A DNA stretch of 64,000 nt, taken from Bacillus sp. EB600 (GTDB lineage: Bacteria; Bacillota; Bacilli; Bacillales; Cytobacillaceae). Under the pieces are notes generated by a model. It searched no databases and was not told where the DNA came from. It saw nothing but the letters and a program-made list of their open reading frames with translations. Shown here one piece after another: positions 19,081-28,100 of the stretch. Within the stretch, counting starts at the first letter, position 1. Each line of letters begins with the position of its first letter. The position numbers and the translations under genes are program-made. Location: positions 124,001 to 188,000 of the forward strand of contig NZ_JAEVLT010000009.1 in assembly GCF_024494385.1 (NCBI RefSeq), given 5' to 3'.

Positions 19081-20541
19081 ATGTATGGTGTTCTTAATAG
19101 CAATGATGAAGACAGTAAAAAGTTTAAAATAGCAGTAGCAGGAACAGGTTATGTAGGTTTAGTTGCTGGAGTATGTTTTGCTGAAGTTGGCCATCAAGTT
19201 ACCTGCGTTGATATTGATGAGAAAAAAGTCAATATGATGAGGCAAGGAATTTCCCCAATTTATGAGGCTGGTCTTGAGAAACTTATGCAAAAGAATAATG
19301 CAATTGGAAGGTTAACATACACTACTGACTATAGACAAGCTTATAAGGATGCAGATGCTATATTTATTGGTGTAGGGACTCCAGAGCAGCCTGACGGCTC
19401 TGCAAATCTTTCATATATTGCTACAGTAGCAAGACAGATAGCTGAAACAATAGAAAAAGACTGCCTAGTTGTAGTTAAATCTACAGTTCCTGTTGGTACT
19501 AATGATAAGGTTGAACAGTTTATTCATGACTTTTTACCACATGATGGAAAAAAATATACTGGTAACGGAGCAGGTGCGGGTAAGAAGATAAGAGTAGAAG
19601 TAGCTTCTAACCCTGAGTTCTTAGCACAGGGTACTGCGGTTCATGATACGCTACATGCTGCAAGAATTATTATTGGTACGGAAAGTAAATGGGCAGAAGA
19701 GATGCTTATGAAGATATATGAGCCGTTTAATCTTCCAATTGTTTCCGTAAGTAGAAGGTCAGCTGAGATGATAAAATACGCATCTAATGATTTTCTTGCA
19801 CTTAAAATATCTTATATGAACGACATAGCAAACTTATGTGAACTGGTAGGAGCGGATATTCAGGACGTTGCACGGGGAATGGCTTTTGATGATCGGATCG
19901 GTAGCCGATTCTTAAATGCAGGTATTGGTTATGGTGGATCATGTTTCCCAAAGGACACGAAAGCATTAGAATATCTTGCAAGTCAAAATGGTTATGAACT
20001 TCGGACAGTAAAAGCAGCAATTGAAGTTAATAAGGAACAAAAAACCATTTTATACAAAAAAGCAAGTAAAAGATTAATAACCTTTAGCGGCCTAAAAGTG
20101 GCTGTACTTGGTCTGACGTTCAAACCTGGAACGGACGATTTAAGAGAGGGCCCATCTCTTGATAATGTACCTTTATTATTAGCCCAAGGAGCAGATATTT
20201 ATGCTTATGATCCTGTTGGAGTGGACAATTTTAAGCGTAAATATCCTGAAGGAAAAAACGATAAAGGAAGTATAACTTACGTAGAAAAAGTTCAGGAAGC
20301 TTTAGAAGGTGCAAATGTTTGCTTTATTTTTACCGAATGGGGCGAAATAAAAGCAGTAGAGCCAAAAGATTATAAGAAACTAATGAGGACACCTTTGGTT
20401 TTTGATGGAAGAAACATTTATAATGTTGAAGAAATGCAAGTAGCAGGGGTAGAGTACTACTCGATTGGAAGGAAAAAAGGTACTGGAAGACATATAGAGG
20501 AGACGAACGAAAGTGATATCAAAAAACTACAAACCACTTGA
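19081..20541 (+). CDS. ugd: UDP-glucose 6-dehydrogenase
   Basis: Oxidises UDP-glucose (from GalU) to UDP-glucuronate with two NAD. N-terminal VAGTGYVGLVAGVCFAEVGH, VKSTVPVGT, the catalytic cysteine in GYGGSCFPKDTKAL, and LTFKPGTDDLREGPS in the C-terminal domain. 486 aa, slightly longer than TuaD-type enzymes because of a C-terminal tail and an insertion near 160-170 (NGAGAGKKIR). Upstream AAGGAAG spaces to ATG 19081. Confidence 0.95.
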   Translation: MYGVLNSNDEDSKKFKIAVAGTGYVGLVAGVCFAEVGHQVTCVDIDEKKVNMMRQGISPIYEAGLEKLMQKNNAIGRLTYTTDYRQAYKDADAIFIGVGTPEQPDGSANLSYIATVARQIAETIEKDCLVVVKSTVPVGTNDKVEQFIHDFLPHDGKKYTGNGAGAGKKIRVEVASNPEFLAQGTAVHDTLHAARIIIGTESKWAEEMLMKIYEPFNLPIVSVSRRSAEMIKYASNDFLALKISYMNDIANLCELVGADIQDVARGMAFDDRIGSRFLNAGIGYGGSCFPKDTKALEYLASQNGYELRTVKAAIEVNKEQKTILYKKASKRLITFSGLKVAVLGLTFKPGTDDLREGPSLDNVPLLLAQGADIYAYDPVGVDNFKRKYPEGKNDKGSITYVEKVQEALEGANVCFIFTEWGEIKAVEPKDYKKLMRTPLVFDGRNIYNVEEMQVAGVEYYSIGRKKGTGRHIEETNESDIKKLQTT

Positions 20542-21553
20542 TGAAAGCAAAACTTACCTTATAACCGGTGCAGCTGGTTTTATTGGTTACTTTTTATCAA
20601 AGAAATTGCTTGATCAAGGGTGTAAAGTTATAGGTATTGATAATATAAATGACTATTATGATGTAAATCTTAAGTACGCTCGTTTGGAAAAACTCAAACC
20701 GTTTGAGAGGTTCACATTTATTAAATGTGATATCTCTGATAAAGAAACTGTAACTAAGACTTTTGAAGAATACAAGCCAAATATTGTAGTAAATCTTGCT
20801 GCACAAGCTGGTGTCCGATATTCAATAGAGAATCCTGATGTATATATTCAAAGTAATATAATTGGTTTTTATAATATTCTTGAGGCTTGTAGAAACAATC
20901 CCGTAGATCACCTTGTCTATGCATCATCAAGTTCAGTTTATGGGGCCAATAAAAAGGTCCCTTTCTCGGAAACTGACTTCGTTGATAATCCTGTTTCACT
21001 TTATGCTGCTACGAAGAAATCAAATGAATTAATGGCATATACTTATAGCCATCTTTACAAGATACCGGCAACCGGACTGCGATTCTTTACCGTTTATGGT
21101 CCATTGGGCCGTCCTGATATGGCATATTTCGGATTTACTAAAAAGTATTTCGCGGGGAAACCTATTAAAATTTTTAACAATGGTGATTTTGAACACGACC
21201 TTTATCGGGATTTTACCTATATCGATGATATTGTAGAGGGAATTGAGCGTCTTCTTTCTAACCCTCCAGTTGGAGGTAATAAAGTAGCTCATCAGGTATT
21301 TAACATTGGAAACAACAATCCTGAGAAGTTAATGGTATTTATTGAAACACTGGAAAAGTGTTTCAGCAATACTCTTGGCAAAGCTGTAGTATTTGAGAAG
21401 ATATTTGAGCCTATTAAGCCTGGGGACGTACCGGCAACCTATGCTTCGACTGAATTGTTGGAACGGGTTGTTGGATTTAAACCTAAAACTTCCATTAAGG
21501 AAGGGTTGCAGAGGTTTGCGGATTGGTATTGTGAATACTATCAGGTGAAGTAA
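20513..21553 (+). CDS. UDP-glucuronate 4-epimerase (CapI/LspL type)
   Basis: SDR epimerase expected to convert UDP-glucuronate from Ugd to UDP-galacturonate. YLITGAAGFIGYFLSKKLL binds NAD; NINDYYDVNLKYARL is characteristic of glucuronate epimerases; SSSSVYG and YAATKKSNE carry the Ser and Tyr-Lys catalytic residues. 346 aa. GTG 20513, about 10 nt after GAGGAG, overlaps the end of ugd by 29 bp. Confidence 0.9.
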   Translation: MISKNYKPLDESKTYLITGAAGFIGYFLSKKLLDQGCKVIGIDNINDYYDVNLKYARLEKLKPFERFTFIKCDISDKETVTKTFEEYKPNIVVNLAAQAGVRYSIENPDVYIQSNIIGFYNILEACRNNPVDHLVYASSSSVYGANKKVPFSETDFVDNPVSLYAATKKSNELMAYTYSHLYKIPATGLRFFTVYGPLGRPDMAYFGFTKKYFAGKPIKIFNNGDFEHDLYRDFTYIDDIVEGIERLLSNPPVGGNKVAHQVFNIGNNNPEKLMVFIETLEKCFSNTLGKAVVFEKIFEPIKPGDVPATYASTELLERVVGFKPKTSIKEGLQRFADWYCEYYQVK

Positions 21554-21562
21554 AAGTACTAG

Positions 21563-21590
21563 GGGGATGGTTATTGACCATTCCTCTATT
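21563..21590 (+). terminator. Terminator at end of EPS locus
   Basis: GGGATGGT and ACCATTCC form an 8-bp stem (one G-U) with a 5-nt loop, followed by TCTATTCTTTT, 12 bp after the epimerase stop. Confidence 0.7.
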
Positions 21591-22075
21591 CTTTTACAAT
21601 AGTTTGCTCTTGGAATGAAAGGAACTTTGTAATGCATTTGGTTTAAAACAGGTAACAGGGATTTGCTAATGTATTCTGGGTAGTGATCACGGCAATGTTG
21701 GTTGATCCTTTTAATTCAATTTTCATTTTTAAAATGTAGTTCTCGAAAAAGGTTTGGAAATTTCTGTTTGAGATTATGTCATTCCTTAGGTTCCTGTTCC
21801 ATTTACGGTCTACGCCGCCATTTATTGTTGACTTTTCCCTTTTTCCTTCCGAATAATAATACAGCGCAATCCTTCTGACCTTCCAGCCGGCAGGACACCC
21901 GAACCTTTCCTGCCAGAAGCTAAATGGAGGAAAAAACATTCGTTTATTTCTTGATAAAAGCAGGCATCGAGCCTAGTTGGCGGTTGCTAACGTAACCTAA
22001 ATGTCTGTTATATAATGTTTTGACGCCCACTTTCACAACATCTTAAATAAGATAAAATTTCATAAGGCATTAAAG
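21591..22075. other. Non-coding spacer between EPS locus and IS3 element
   Basis: Roughly 485 bp with no ORF that has a ribosome site or recognisable product. A reverse-strand frame at 21643-21939 exists but has no start signal. Nothing else was recognised here. Confidence 0.5.
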
Positions 22076-22269
22076 TGGACCCCCTTGTCAAGACACGGAT
22101 TTTTAAAAGTTAAGGTGTATTCATCATTTAATCATGTGTTAATGTGAGCGTTGGAGTGCTCATGAAACATGGTATTTATACGGGGAGGTCTATTGGAAGA
22201 ATGTGCTAAAAAAGCAAAGATTCTCCCGAGCATAGAAGGTGGAGGTGAGTCATTAAGAGCTAAAGTAGG

Positions 22270-23084
22270 CGGAGAATGGTGTCTGACAGCCTAGTGACTG
22301 ATGAAGTCTTGTATGGTTATAAAATTCAATATACTGCTCTATTCCCGTTCTTGCTTCACGGGGGCTTGTGTATTCATTCAGATAAACTTCTTCGTATTTG
22401 ATAGATCACCAGAAGCGTTCGGTTATGATATTATCTAGGGCCCGGCCCTTTCCGTCCATACTAATTTTAATTTCATTTTACTTTACTAGATCTGTATATT
22501 GAGGACTGGTAAAATGCTACCTTGATCACTATTCAAAATCTGTGGGTGAGCTTGGGAAAATCCACGATTTACAGCATCTAGTACGAAATCAATCTCAAGG
22601 GTTTGGTCCAATTCACAGCTTACTATATAACGAGAGTACTAATCAATCAAGGCCACTAAATACACCAGCCACGTTCTAAGCGAATGTCCTTTATATCAAT
22701 GCCCCAGACATTATTATAATGACCAATCTGAAGCTCTCTAAGCAGATATGGATAGATCCTGTGTTGCATGTTTCGTTTACTGAGGTTTGGACCTGGATGA
22801 ATACCTTCAATGCCCATCTCTCTCATATGGCGCTGTACAGCTTTTCGATTAATGAGCAGTCCATCTGCTTCTAAATGTTCCTTTATACGACGGGAACCAA
22901 AGAATGGGTATTTCGTGTAAAGTTCATCGATGCGATGTTTGATGATACACTCCTCTGGGGAAGGCTCCATAGGCTTATAATAGAGACTGGTTCTATTAAG
23001 ATTTAATAGCTCAGCATAGGTTTTAATAGGGAGTTCTGAATCATCCCAATCTAGCAGATCTAGTCTTTCAATTCTAGTCTTCAA
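22270..23084 (-). pseudogene. IS3-family transposase OrfB, broken
   Basis: The 142-aa open part (22656-23084) covers the HTH_21 domain (RIDELYTKYPFFGSRRIKEHL) and the first DDE block (NNVWGIDIKDIRL). Further on the minus strand, degraded frames still read RYIVSCELDQTLEID, NSDQGS, and a last block like EFYNHTRLHQSLG, so the rest of the integrase core is present but disrupted by stops and frameshifts. The transposase cannot be functional. Confidence 0.8.
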
Positions 23085-23370
23085 TGACAGATTTTTTTTT
23101 AAGCCACGACAGATGAGTGGTGAGTTTTCCTACTTCGGCATATAGGTTTTGAATTTGATCTTCATAATTGGAAATGAGTAGATCCTGTTTTTTGTTCTCT
23201 TTCGTAAACAGCTGCGGCAATTGTTCTAACACCGCCTTTTTCCATTGCCGTAATTGGTTCACATGGATCCCATGGTGGGAAGCAAGTCCACTTAACGACT
23301 TCTCTTCCTTAAATATCTCTAGCACGATTTGAGATTTAAAATCTGTTGTATATCGTTTTCTTTTTGTCAT
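23074..23370 (-). CDS. IS3-family transposase OrfA
   Basis: 98 aa with an N-terminal helix-turn-helix (RYTTDFKSQIVLEIF...SLSGLASHHGIHVNQLRQWKK) and a C-terminal heptad-like segment that in this family mediates multimerisation. It overlaps orfB by 11 bp, the arrangement used for programmed -1 frameshifting in IS3 elements. The frame is intact, but the partner is not. Confidence 0.85.
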   Translation of the reverse strand: MTKRKRYTTDFKSQIVLEIFKEEKSLSGLASHHGIHVNQLRQWKKAVLEQLPQLFTKENKKQDLLISNYEDQIQNLYAEVGKLTTHLSWLKKKSVIED

Positions 23371-23623
23371 AAGCCTACTTTAACATCTCCTTATTTCGTG
23401 TCTAGATTTATGGGTCCATTATACATTGTCTTTTACAATGTATTCATAGAGTGGACCATCTAAATTTATCGATATGCGCCGATTGTATTTGTCAATATTA
23501 ATTTGAGCCAGAGTGATCACTTCATTCTGCTTTATACCATATTTGGGGGAGGATTGGGAGTTTTAGGGGATCTTGCCCCGAGGGGAGAGATATAACTATT
23601 AAAAATCTCTGGAGGAAAATAAT

Positions 23624-25162
23624 ATGAAAAAGAAGTTTTCAATTAAGCAATTATATGATAAAGAGCGTAGATCCCTCTTATTTGGGTTTGTTGGTATATT
23701 GACTTTTTTAGGTTGTTTTCTTTTTAAAAAGGAATGCGGATTTTGGGGAATAAAACAAGCAAATCAAATAGAAGAGTTAAAGGAACAATTGGCAGGTATT
23801 ACGATGCTATTAGTTACTAATCCACCCACAGGATTAACAAAGCCTAAAGGTGATGGATTGACGGATGACACAGCAACTATTCAAGCAATAATGAATTACG
23901 CAAGTTCAAACAATATTAAAACAATTGAATTCCCTTCTAAAACTTTTGTTGTGCATACACTTAATTTACCTTCAACTGAGTTGCACTTGGTTGGAAACAA
24001 CACAACAATGAAAGGCGTTTCTACATCTAATAGTGTAATTTTCAACCAATCAAACAGGGCTTTTACCGAGATTGTGGGTTTTGAGTTTTCAAACTGTAAA
24101 CGAGGAATACAGTTTATTTTACCGACTAATTCCAGCACTTCTTTTGATTACCGGATTCTTAGGTGTAAATTTACATCTATTGATGGGGCTGATAAATACG
24201 GGATTTATATGGATGGATGCCGAGAAGGTATTATAAAAGATTGCTACAGTCATTTAAGCAGTTTCCTTTATCATACTAGATGTGTAAATCCACAATTAGA
24301 AAACTGTATTGTCAATTCTGGAACATACGCGGTAAATGGAGATGGGGATGGAACGGCATACAGTACAGGTATTAGAGCGCAAAATATAACAATGTTAGGC
24401 TGTACTTATGGTATTATAGCAAAATCAAGTGACGATGGGACATTAATTGGATGTATGATTGATTATTGTGAAAACCCTATTACATTTGACTGTCAAGATA
24501 ACTTTAAGATTTCAGATAGTTATATATCAACTAACGGTGTTAATAACAATCCTGTGATACGGATAAAGAACACCAACAATGATATTCCTAGGGGTATTAA
24601 AATACACCATAATAATCTTGTTCAACGTGGTAAATCGTTAAATTCAGTAATAGATATTGTGGATGCTATTCAGGATTCAGAGATAGTTGATAACTCTATT
24701 AGCTTTTATCAAGAAGCAGGAATCTCCTATAAAGGTAGCTTAGCTGAAAACCTTAAGATATTAAATAATGAATTTAGCGGCACTGGTTCCAATCCAAGAT
24801 ACTGTGTAAAATCAGTCGACAATTCAGGTAACTCAGCAAATCGTTTTGAAGGAAATACTTGTAGTGATGAGATGTTTAATACTAGCCATTATATTACGTC
24901 CAGGAACAATCGATTGACCAATACCTCTTTTAAAACTCATGAACTTACCGGGAGTGTTTTGCTAACATCTGGTAGTACGTTCGTAAATGTTACGTTTTCA
25001 AGAACTTTCTATAGTACACCACATCATGTTTTCTTGAGTGGTCCAAAATTAAAACCAACATATGAAAGTTTAACTACTACTGGTATGGTCATTAAAACAG
25101 AACTAGCACCAACGGAAGACACAACAATATATTACTCAGTTAAACATCTGTATGCTGTGTAA
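23624..25162 (+). CDS. Membrane-anchored right-handed beta-helix protein (pectate-lyase-3/tailspike-like)
   Basis: 512 aa. A short basic N-terminus and one membrane segment (about 18-34, LLFGFVGILTFLGCFLF) precede a short helix, then the GDGLTDDTATIQAIMNYA motif typical of the pectate_lyase_3/glycosidase-28-like beta-helix opening. The rest is short Asn-rich coils (residues about 95-430) and a C-terminal beta domain with SGSTFVNVTFSRTFYSTP, like tailspike receptor domains. It could cleave or bind the polysaccharide made by the adjacent locus. No catalytic residues could be assigned. Good GGAGG at 23611 before ATG 23624. Confidence 0.75.
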   Translation: MKKKFSIKQLYDKERRSLLFGFVGILTFLGCFLFKKECGFWGIKQANQIEELKEQLAGITMLLVTNPPTGLTKPKGDGLTDDTATIQAIMNYASSNNIKTIEFPSKTFVVHTLNLPSTELHLVGNNTTMKGVSTSNSVIFNQSNRAFTEIVGFEFSNCKRGIQFILPTNSSTSFDYRILRCKFTSIDGADKYGIYMDGCREGIIKDCYSHLSSFLYHTRCVNPQLENCIVNSGTYAVNGDGDGTAYSTGIRAQNITMLGCTYGIIAKSSDDGTLIGCMIDYCENPITFDCQDNFKISDSYISTNGVNNNPVIRIKNTNNDIPRGIKIHHNNLVQRGKSLNSVIDIVDAIQDSEIVDNSISFYQEAGISYKGSLAENLKILNNEFSGTGSNPRYCVKSVDNSGNSANRFEGNTCSDEMFNTSHYITSRNNRLTNTSFKTHELTGSVLLTSGSTFVNVTFSRTFYSTPHHVFLSGPKLKPTYESLTTTGMVIKTELAPTEDTTIYYSVKHLYAV

Positions 25163-25354
25163 GATAGAAGTCTAATGTCATAAAATGCACCTTCTTCTTA
25201 AAAAAATAGTAGAGTATGTAAATGTTTAATACTATAATTAGTAGAAAGGTTACGTAATTACGGCGTCAGGCACCGCAACAGGACAAATGACTAGATTTGT
25301 TATTATGGGGAGTACAGAACAGAAATGAAGAAGGACATTAAAACTTCAGGGATA

Positions 25355-25372
25355 TTGGGGTCAGACCACTGG
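25355..25372. repeat. GGGGTCAGACC-type repeat (family 3)
   Basis: TTGGGGTCAGACCACT. Related copies are at 40988 and 62253. Short imperfect palindrome, often seen scattered in Bacillaceae genomes. Confidence 0.45.
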
Positions 25373-25436
25373 CCTTGCATAAAAGTAACTAAATTGAATT
25401 AATTCAAAAAATTCACATTTGCTTTTTATTGTCAGT

Positions 25437-25484
25437 GGAAAAAAGGAGAATAAGGTATTAAACAGACCTTGTTCCCTTTTTTCC
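25437..25484. terminator. Long hairpin with A/T-rich flanks
   Basis: The segment beginning GGAAAAAAGGAGAATAAGGT pairs almost throughout with the segment ACCTTGTTCCCTTTTTTCC, followed by CCTTTTT. It is a strong bidirectional terminator candidate, although the nearest gene end is 275 bp upstream. Confidence 0.6.
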
Positions 25485-25572
25485 CCTTTTTAATAATCCC
25501 TAGTTTTCGCTCATTTTTTCTTTTCTTCTTTTCAACTTTTTCTTTCACCAAAGCTACGCTACCAATTGATTA

Positions 25573-25612
25573 GTTCCGGTGTCACAATCCGAAATTTGCC
25601 GAATACTGATGA
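25573..25612. repeat. Degenerate family-1 repeat
   Basis: TTCCGGTGTCACAATCCGAA followed by ATTTGCCGAATACTGATGAG is a decayed form of the GGTGCCTGTCAC repeat. Confidence 0.4.
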
Positions 25613-25730
25613 GTAAGCACCGGCTAGTCCTTGACGGATCCATCTTAAAACAATTTTGCACTGTCAATCCACCCACCAGTGAAATCCATTTTCCTTTAGC
25701 AAGGAGGTGGCAGCTTCAGGCCCATATTTG

Positions 25731-25840
25731 GGTGCCTGTCACGCCCCGGAATTTGTCGAAGATTGATAGGTTTATAGATTTGGACGAAATGATCATGTAG
25801 AAGTGCAACTAAATAGTGAGGGTGGCAGGTTTTCAATCTT
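25731..25840. repeat. Family-1 palindromic repeat, near full length
   Basis: Starts GGTGCCTGTCACGCCCCGG, then AATTTGTCGAAGATTGATAG, and ends near GAGGGTGGCAGGTTTTCAA. The outer CCTGTCACG and GGTGGCAGG are inverted relative to each other, so the roughly 95-bp unit looks like a miniature element with imperfect terminal inverted repeats. Confidence 0.7.
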
Positions 25841-25861
25841 CTTTCCTATTTTTAATAAAGA

Positions 25862-25912
25862 TGCCTGTCACGACCCGATATATGTCGGGATTTGTAGAAT
25901 AAGAGAATTGAG
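25862..25912. repeat. Family-1 palindromic repeat, short form
   Basis: TGCCTGTCACGACCCGATAT followed by ATGTCGGGATTTGTAGAAT. The CCCGA/TCGGG core forms a small hairpin. This variant lacks the GATTGATAG tail. Confidence 0.65.
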
Positions 25913-25998
25913 AAATGCTCTTAGGACTGAAAAATGAATAAAATGGATTTGTAAAATGATTTGATTGTTATATAATACCTGATAGGAGGTGAGAGAGA

Positions 25999-26256
25999 AT
26001 GAATGATGATAAAATTGAAAATATGCTATCACAATTAATTAAGATGGTTGGAAATATCCAATCTGAACAACAAGAAATGAAATTAGTTCAAAAAGATATG
26101 CATAATAAACTGCAAGATATAGAGACTAGAGGGGAAGAACGCCACAAAGAAATAGTAGACCGCTATAAGTCACTTGAAAATGATCAGGATTTTATTCGGG
26201 AGAAAACAGCACGGAATGAAAGAGAAATTGGCAACATCAAAAGGCAATTAAGTTAA
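25999..26256 (+). CDS. Small coiled-coil protein of unknown function
   Basis: 85 aa, highly charged, helical throughout with heptad-like spacing (MLSQLIKMVGNIQSEQQEMK ... IVDRYKSLENDQDF). No membrane segment, no known domain recognised. A strong GATAGGAGGTGAG ribosome site precedes ATG 25999 and a TATAAT at about 25971 can serve as -10. It is isolated between repeats. Resembles many short Bacillus coiled-coil hypothetical proteins. Confidence 0.75.
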   Translation: MNDDKIENMLSQLIKMVGNIQSEQQEMKLVQKDMHNKLQDIETRGEERHKEIVDRYKSLENDQDFIREKTARNEREIGNIKRQLS

Positions 26257-26314
26257 CCACATTCATTTCCGCTAACAATAAAACTGCAGAAAAGAATATT
26301 TATCCTCACTTGGC

Positions 26315-26367
26315 TCCGATTCCTATCATGCCCCGATATTTTCAAGATATGTAGATTTAGAGAGTTG
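26315..26367. repeat. Degenerate family-1 repeat
   Basis: CTATCATGCCCCGATATTTT followed by CAAGATATGTAGATTTAGAGAG; aligns with the short form at 25862 but decayed. Confidence 0.4.
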
Positions 26368-26669
26368 CATAAAATCCAGCTCCTTAGGATCCAACTCGAT
26401 TTAAGTGATCAAGTCTGGACTAACCAATATTTCTTCTTGATTATCCATAAAATTTTGCAGGATTATGATAGTTTTTGTAGAAAGTTACTATATTAAAGAT
26501 ATTCATTTTTGCCCCCCTCGTATTAAATCTAGTCGTCATTCTGCAATACTTCTTCTTTATTTTCTTTTCAAAAGTCTGAATTAAAAATCCAATCATGTAT
26601 CGTTTTTATCAGCCATTTATAGTTGTCATTCTGGGAAAACCTAAACCTATGTGTTAGGAGGATATCTTA

Positions 26670-26841
26670 TGACCGTAAAAGATTCTAGTATCGGTTTAAA
26701 AGGGCTTGAAGGCTATCGTGTACAGGTAGAGGTAAGGATCTCCCCTGGGACGGAATCAATGGTGATTGTTGGTCTGCCGGATGCGTCGGTAAAGGAGTCA
26801 CGAGAACAGGTGTTAGCGGCACTTAGCGTATTTGATGTGAA
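26670..26841 (+). pseudogene. comM 5' fragment (copy 1)
   Basis: ATG 26670 with AGGAGGAT just upstream begins MTVKDSSIGLKGLEGYRVQV and continues through GTESMVIVGLPDASVKES to VFDV, almost identical to the first 57 or so codons of intact comM at 36642. At 26840 homology stops and a family-1 repeat begins (TTCGGTGCCTGTCACC). About 190 bp upstream, including GCAGGATTATGAT and TTTTTGTAGAAAG, also match the region before intact comM. No ATPase part is present, so the product would be non-functional. Confidence 0.85.
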
Positions 26842-26842
26842 T

Positions 26843-26945
26843 TTCGGTGCCTGTCACCACCCGAAATTTGTCGAAGGTTGATAGGTTTATAGATAAGGAT
26901 GAAATGATAATATATAAGTGCAATTGAATAGGGGAGTGATATGCT
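26843..26945. repeat. Family-1 repeat at the comM fragment breakpoint
   Basis: TTCGGTGCCTGTCACCACCC, then GAAATTTGTCGAAGGTTGAT and the TTTATAGATAAGGATGAAAT tail. It abuts the broken end of the comM fragment. Confidence 0.75.
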
Positions 26946-26982
26946 CCCCTTAGGTAGATAGTATATGTTGGTTTTAGGCATC

Positions 26983-27801
26983 TTAGTTTAATATGGTTAC
27001 CTTTAATTGTTTTACACCAAAATTGACGGCAGCTTGTTCAGAAGGAATAAAGATATCAATTCGATTTCCTTTAATGGCTCCACCTGTATCTGCTGCGGTT
27101 GCTTCACCATAGCCTTCTACATAAACTTTACTGCCAAGCGGTATAACAGATGGGTCAACCGCAATGACCTTTTCATTTGGGTTGTCCTTAATGTTAACTC
27201 CAGTGGCCGTAATGCCGGAACATCCCTCACACGAAGCTGTATACGCTGTAGCTTTCACTGTAATTTCCTTTGATGTAGGTGCAGCTTCTGCTGTAGGTGC
27301 AGGCTGTGGTGCTGGTGTTGCCGGTTTTGCTGCAGGTGCAGCTGGTTGTGGTGCTGGCGCAACTTCAGGTGTTGGGCTTGGAACAGATACAGTTGGTGCA
27401 GCGGGCTTCGTTGCTTTTTCTGTTACAGCCTCTTTAGTAGTATTTACGTCATCAAAGATTAATAGATTTAATCCTGGATGGATGAGATCGGTCATTAAGT
27501 TGTTCCATTCCATAAGTTGTGAAACGCTTATGTGATGAGCCATGGCTATATCCCATAATGTGTCACCTTGTTTGACGGTGTAATGTTTTTCCGATGCAAT
27601 TGTTAATATATCTCCTGGATGAATAAGGTCTGTTGTAAGATGATTCAATTTTTGGATATTTTCTACTGAAGTATTATGTACGCGTGATAAATCCCATAGG
27701 GTATCTCCCTTATGTACTGTTACCGTTGCAGCTTCTACATTAGCACTTACAGTTAATGAGAGTACCGCAGCAGCTATAAGTGTTTTCATTTTGTTAAACA
27801 T
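26983..27801 (-). CDS. yocH: LysM and 3D-domain cell-wall protein (YocH-like)
   Basis: Secreted peptidoglycan-active protein. The order is signal peptide (1-24, cleavage after NVEA), LysM 1 (about 26-69, VHKGDTLWDLSRVH), LysM 2 (about 74-117, VKQGDTLWDIAMAHH), a Pro/Ala linker (about 130-180), and a 3D domain (ATAYTASCEGCSG, IAVDPSVIPLGSKVYVEGYG, ADTGGAIKGNRIDIF) with the Asp residues of the double-psi barrel. In Bacillus such genes belong to the WalRK regulon. An upstream in-frame ATG at 27816 contains GGAGG itself; ATG 27801 is properly spaced. Confidence 0.92.
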   Translation of the reverse strand: MFNKMKTLIAAAVLSLTVSANVEAATVTVHKGDTLWDLSRVHNTSVENIQKLNHLTTDLIHPGDILTIASEKHYTVKQGDTLWDIAMAHHISVSQLMEWNNLMTDLIHPGLNLLIFDDVNTTKEAVTEKATKPAAPTVSVPSPTPEVAPAPQPAAPAAKPATPAPQPAPTAEAAPTSKEITVKATAYTASCEGCSGITATGVNIKDNPNEKVIAVDPSVIPLGSKVYVEGYGEATAADTGGAIKGNRIDIFIPSEQAAVNFGVKQLKVTILN

Positions 27802-27983
27802 TATTTTTTCCTCCATGTTCTTCGGCCGGCTTATTTGTTTATAATCGTAACATGGATTTTTCTGAGAAAAAGAACAGGGAGATAATAAATCGGTTACATC
27901 CGTGGCATTTATATTGCAATAATATTTAAAAAAATACTAAATTGTCAAAAAACATCTTTTCAAAAGCCTCTTTCAAAGTGAGT

Positions 27984-28100
27984 ACCGGTGCCTGTCACAA
28001 AATTTGTCGAAGGTTGATAGATTTATAGATAAGGATGAAATGATAATATAGAGGTGCAATTGAATTGGGGAGGGGCAGGTTGTCAGCCTTCTTTCTTTTT
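27984..28100. repeat. Family-1 palindromic repeat, long form
   Basis: CCGGTGCCTGTCACAAAATT, TGTCGAAGGTTGATAGATTT and on to GGGGAGGGGCAGGTTGTCAG. The terminal CCTGTCAC/GGGCAGG are inverted. Sequence similarity to the copy at 34928 continues past the end (CAGCAAA...TGGAAATTTAG). Confidence 0.7.

Larger units (their letters stand above)
22076..23418 (-). mobile_element. Inactivated IS3-family insertion sequence
   Basis: The outer ends match as imperfect inverted repeats: the left end begins TGGACCCCCTTGTCAAGACA, and the right end read inward begins TGGACCCATAAATCTAGACA. The length of 1343 bp and two overlapping minus-strand frames are IS3-like. The 3' half of orfB is broken by frameshifts and stops. 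No clear target-site duplication flanks it, as expected of an old insertion. A further TGGACC lies at about 23450, just outside. Confidence 0.8.
25163..25998. other. Gene-free region holding several dispersed repeats
   Basis: About 830 bp without a credible gene. It holds a GGGGTCAGACC-type repeat, a strong terminator hairpin and three GCCTGTCAC-type repeats (listed separately). A 73-codon frame at 25579-25800 runs through repeat sequence, has no ribosome site and is not called. Confidence 0.7.

Noticed and set aside
21643-21939. Reverse-strand 98-codon frame between the EPS locus and the IS
   Set aside because: No ribosome site or recognisable product.
25579-25800. 73-codon frame
   Set aside because: Runs through family-1 repeat sequence, has no ribosome site and no family resemblance.
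27164-27535. Ala/Gly-rich open frame on the + strand opposite yocH
   Set aside because: It is the antisense of the Pro/Ala linker of yocH; no ribosome site and composition explained by the other strand.
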